From: Kalaharituber pfeilii | Taxonomy: Eukaryota; Ascomycota; Pezizomycetes; Pezizales; Pezizaceae | Length of the DNA stretch: 64,000 bases | Direction of reading: 5' to 3' | NCBI GenBank assembly: GCA_015179045.1 | Contig: WHUZ01000137.1 | Coordinates: 44,135-108,134, forward strand | Position numbers and translations under genes: made by a program | Notes under the pieces: model-generated | The model's database searches: none | What the model was told of the DNA's origin: nothing | Seen by the model: only the letters and a program-made list of their open reading frames with translations | Shown here: one piece after another, positions 60,357 to 64,000 of the stretch | How positions within the stretch are numbered: the first letter of the stretch is position 1 | Layout: every line of letters begins with the position of its first letter

Positions 60357-60677
60357 CTATAAACATGGAATAGAAGAGTTAGCAATCAATTCTGTGACAA
60401 TAACTACAAAGGAGAACAGAAGGAAAAGATTAGGTCCTTGAAGCAGCATCATAACGGCCTGAGGAGTGTTAGCCCTCCAGCAGCGCTGTTGCATCACTTG
60501 AATTGAGTTGCCATGTGGTGATATCCAGCGCCCAGGTGTTGACCACCTTGCCGACTTAGCGGCGGTTCCTTCGTTCGTGCTTGTGCTATTAAGTGACTTT
60601 GAAAGCATGTCTGGTTTGGTTGTGGATAGCTTTGCGCTCGAATTCTTGCCGCATGGAGACTCTGAAGATCCACTCAT
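60357..60677 (-). CDS. Small hypothetical ORF (106 aa)
   Basis: Starts MSGSSESPCGKNSSAK and includes ARWSTPGRWISPHGNSIQ, then a hydrophobic C-terminus. Ser/Lys/Thr-rich and without a recognisable domain. It lies 90 bp upstream of the gene at 59488-60266 on the same strand and could be an upstream exon or a chance frame. Confidence 0.25.
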   Translation of the reverse strand: MSGSSESPCGKNSSAKLSTTKPDMLSKSLNSTSTNEGTAAKSARWSTPGRWISPHGNSIQVMQQRCWRANTPQAVMMLLQGPNLFLLFSFVVIVTELIANSSIPCL

Positions 60678-62030
60678 GCTGATCCAGGTTGTTACTCGTC
60701 TTCAACTTTTCTTAGCGATCAGTGTTTCCTTTGGCTTTGCATTTGCTACTCCATGAACAGCTAATTTAGAAGTTCAGAGTCGAGGCTCTGCAAGCAGCAC
60801 AGTGTGGGGAGGTGCTAGTAGTGGTTGCATGGATTCGGAGCAGGTCTACTGGGTGGAAGTAGGTTTTAGAGAGTTGCCGATTAGAGCGGAGCTCGCATAC
60901 GTGATTGGACTAGGGTAAGTGACGTTGCAACTGCTGAAACGTTGGGACGGGATTTGGAGCTTGATCAGCTGCAGTGCTTGAATTCTAATGTAAATATATG
61001 CGCACATAGTGATCTAGCAAGCATTCGCAAATTGAAGCTTCATCAGCTCGCGATCGTTGATCAAGTTGCCAATAGAGATTGAGCGCGTTAGAAGCTTCGG
61101 CTTGCTTTGCTTTGTCCGATCCCGAACATCGCGATGACACTCGCGCTCTGTAGATGCAGAGTGGATTCGTTATACCGAAAAGACTGGCAGGGTGTAGGAT
61201 TGCAACTACCAGAGCTTGCGGGCCGAGTGAGTAAGCCAGACTGGGTATTGGTGCGGTGTATCCTGAAATTGAAGGAGGCAAAAGTAGCAAGTCGCCATCC
61301 GGGCCGCTCCGTGAGCGTGCTTTAAATTGCTAGGTGTGCAGGCATGGAAATTAGTAGATCTTATGGGAATAATATTTACCTTAGAGAAGAAGCTGAAAAT
61401 CTGCTGCTGATTCAAATGCTTATTGCGAGAGGAAGGCTGGGTATCGGAGGATCTTGATTTCTAAGGGTTTGTCGAGTGTTGAGACTGTTTCATGTATTTA
61501 ATCTGGTTTAGATTCTGGATCAAACTGAGGCAGAGATGATAGCCATATTTATATTCCTTCAATTGTGTCCGCTCGAGAGGAATGTTATGGTAGATCGGTA
61601 CACACTATGTAGGACAAGAGTTTGAAACCCAGTGGGATAGAGTTTGAGAGAACCATCCTGTCAGAGTCTGACACGGGGAAGGGAACTGATAGCTTTGGCT
61701 CAGATGCCTTTGGAGGGGTTAGGCTCAGCTCACAATTGACAAAGGGGATATGTGTTGCTAGAGGGTGAGGGAGTTCGACGATAGGACGCTAATCAGAGAT
61801 CGAGGATTGGTGATGGTGACGTTTGAGCAAAGTTTTTAGGAGCTGGTGCTGCTAGGGTGATGTGGAAGTTTTCATAAATATTACACGAGATTAAGGGGAT
61901 GGAGGGGTGAACGGTTAGGTACTTGTGGGTGGAGTTCTTGGGTGGACCGATAGAGGAGAAAGCTCCGGGATAAGGAGTGCTTGGGTGGTTTTCCTTTAGC
62001 TTCATATTCCCATTATTTCCCTTGTAACTG
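60678..62030. other. Intergenic
   Basis: Nothing recognised on either strand. Confidence 0.4.
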
Positions 62031-62098
62031 CCCTCGCCATAACCCGTAGGGTGGCACACGAGAAATGATACGAAAAAAAAAAAAAAAAAAAAAAAAAA
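62031..62098 (+). mobile_element. Family B micro-insertion (68 bp)
   Basis: ccctcgccataacccgtagg...tgatacg plus A26. The 5' boundary is not fixed: no clear target duplication is seen, so the element may extend further upstream. Confidence 0.75.
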
Positions 62099-62324
62099 GA
62101 GTCTCGTTCTGAGTGTTGAGGGTAATCCTGGGTTATTGAACAGAAACCCTGGGTGATCTGTTGACCTATCTTGAAGTTTTTCACGAGCAGCAGGAACGAA
62201 AGGGCGGATGCTGCATTGGGATGTGGTCAAGTTCATGCTATGTACGCTTAGGTGGAAAGCGGGTGAAAACACCTCCATTGAGATTGGAAACTTTGAATCG
62301 CGGATGGAACACAGTGAGGATAGC

Positions 62325-62326
<2 letters not shown>

Positions 62327-62367
<41 letters not shown>

Positions 62368-62435
62368 ATAACCCCGCTTGTAGCACATGGCCATGACAGG
62401 GTCCCTGGGCAAGCCCTCGAAGCCCGGAGACAGGC
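62327..62435 (-). mobile_element. Family A insertion (about 110 bp)
   Basis: T34, then reversed family A tail (cataaccccgcttgtagc...) and gtccctggg...agcccggagacaggc. The last part matches the 3' UTR of the element at 1-533 (cctgtctccgggc). TSD not identified. Confidence 0.75.
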
Positions 62436-64000
62436 TTAACAAACAAAGAAACCCGCGAATTCGTTGTACGCTCGCGTGCCAAGAAAAAGGTAACAAGGGA
62501 CAGGACGTCAACTTGAAGTATCTACTGAACAAGTGTAGCCGTACATTAATGATACGATGCACCAAAACGTTCTAAGGTACTGGTGGTCTGTTTGACTACT
62601 CGGGTCACATTGAATACAGTCGGGAATGATACAAGCGTTGAACACGTAAATTCCAAGCTATGACAAGCGGGGATGAAACCACAACATTGTAGAGTTTATT
62701 CCATCACGTGCTGGCACCGCTGATGAGCAGAAACTCGATTGAGACTTGCCGCTAAGGTTTGAGTGACTGCTATACAATGAATATCTGGTTTGGGTGGGAA
62801 AATCTTGTACATGGGTTTTAAAGTTGTGCCTACTGGATGGGAGCATAAGGACAACTGTGTACGCCGTGAGTGTTGAGGTATAATTCACGGGGATGAAGGC
62901 GACGTTGCAATGGATTTCCTTTTTTTTGTGTTGTACCCTTATGCTGCCCTGTTAGACTATGGCGGGCGAGGCACGGCTTACGTGCGTGAAGAGAGAACTA
63001 GGTGCACACTTTGTCTCTCACAAAACTCCCACCTGGCCAAGAAAAGTAACCCAAAACGAAAATGAGATCCTGACCCTCATAGCATTGTACGCGCAATGAA
63101 GGAACACAAATGTATCCTAGCACGCAGGAAAACAATTCCCTCCTATCTCCTACCTCACGCTGTGATTGAAATGGGAATCGTGATGTGTTTTGGATAAATG
63201 GAATTACTGAAAGGTAGAAGTATGCGGTGCTAAGGGTTCGCCTTGTCTGAATGAACAGTTTGCAGTGCGTCCAAAGCTTGCTTCTTGAGTATAGCAAACT
63301 GAATGGTGAAGTTAGGGGTATACGAAGCCACTTTATTTTCGTGAAACGTGCTGGAAACAATTCTATTGAACCTGTTGGAGCAGAGGGTTGTTGTTGTCAA
63401 ACTTTATAGGGCTACTCTTCAAAACTCCTTACAACTGCACAAATTCAATATCGTTGACCTCGACAAACGTATCTACTATCACAGGGCAACATAGATCAGG
63501 ACTGGTGCCAGAATCAGAGAAGTGGGGAGCTGGAGTTTCCTGGGAAGTTGCGTAAGTGTGGGTTAGGATGAGCCATGGAGCCGTCTAAACAAGCTAGAGT
63601 TATCTGCCAAGTAAAACAGCAAGTACAAACATCCCGCTCGTTTGCGCCCACCCTTATTTAACTCTGCTTTGGTGAGACATCCATACAGAAATACTTTCAG
63701 GACACAGGGCACGCAACCGGGACGCTACAGTGTCCCCATTTGTTTGTCATACGTTGCAAATTCGATCAGATAAACTTCAAAGGGAGCATCATGAGCTAAT
63801 GACACGATCAGCCTGCCAGTCAACTATAGGATCTAGACTACGGTATTATCTTGATAGGTAACCTATTTCCGTGAAGAGCTTTCCTAGAATGGGTAGACGT
63901 GTCACATTTCAGGTGTCGTCTACCCAACGCCCGCTGAAGGAAGGTTTCCCCGACAATAGCGTGCTAGGTGCAGCTCGCAATAGACTCAGCTTGTTTATAT
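62436..64000. other. Intergenic to the right edge
   Basis: Only short frames; a minus-strand 120-codon frame at 62998-63360 has no recognisable motif. Confidence 0.4.

Overview
This window is nuclear DNA of a filamentous ascomycete (Pezizomycotina). The evidence is short GT-AG introns of 68-228 bp, a NirA/NIT4-type Zn2Cys6 regulator, a CFEM-domain GPI-anchored surface protein, Tad-like non-LTR retrotransposons and pogo/Fot1-style TIR elements. A repeat-rich early-diverging lineage such as Pezizomycetes is possible, but the sequence alone does not settle genus or species.

Layout. 1-15.1 kb is a retroelement graveyard. It holds two long decayed LINE copies on the minus strand (L1 about 0.5-3.6 kb, L2 about 8.0-15.1 kb), three further LINE 3' fragments, one solo LTR, one MITE, and many very short poly(A)-tailed insertions. 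The short insertions fall into two 3'-tail families. Family A tails run ...ccctgccatgg...gttacgtga-An, and family B tails run ...gccatagcc...gcggcacgcg...-An. Many are flanked by clear target-site duplications (TSDs). One family B copy is long enough to show a gag-like ORF of about 206 codons directly before the tail, so family B is a gag-only non-autonomous retroelement. At 17.2-21.3 kb lies a complete four-exon nitrate-regulator gene (nirA/nit-4 type) with a 37-residue uninterrupted polyglutamine run. 21.3-35.8 kb is AT-rich and gene-poor, with a tRNA-Gly(GCC) and scattered micro-insertions. At 35.9-39.0 kb lies a six-exon kelch-repeat type I membrane protein gene. 39-49 kb is gene-poor with two TIR elements. 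At 49.4-52.7 kb is a 1,094-residue secreted CFEM protein containing about 24 tandem Cys-pair repeats. 52.7-64 kb holds a second, identical tRNA-Gly(GCC), a pyridoxamine-phosphate-oxidase-like FMN-binding protein gene, and two or three small uncharacterised genes.

Several otherwise coherent genes need one extra base inside a homopolymer to read through: two places in the kelch gene, one in the 59.5-60.3 kb gene and one in the 58 kb ORF. All are single-base losses, which points to assembly homopolymer errors or, less likely, true decay. The host genes do not form a visible pathway cluster. They are a nitrogen regulator, a surface receptor-like protein, a cell-wall protein and an FMN enzyme, separated by repeats.
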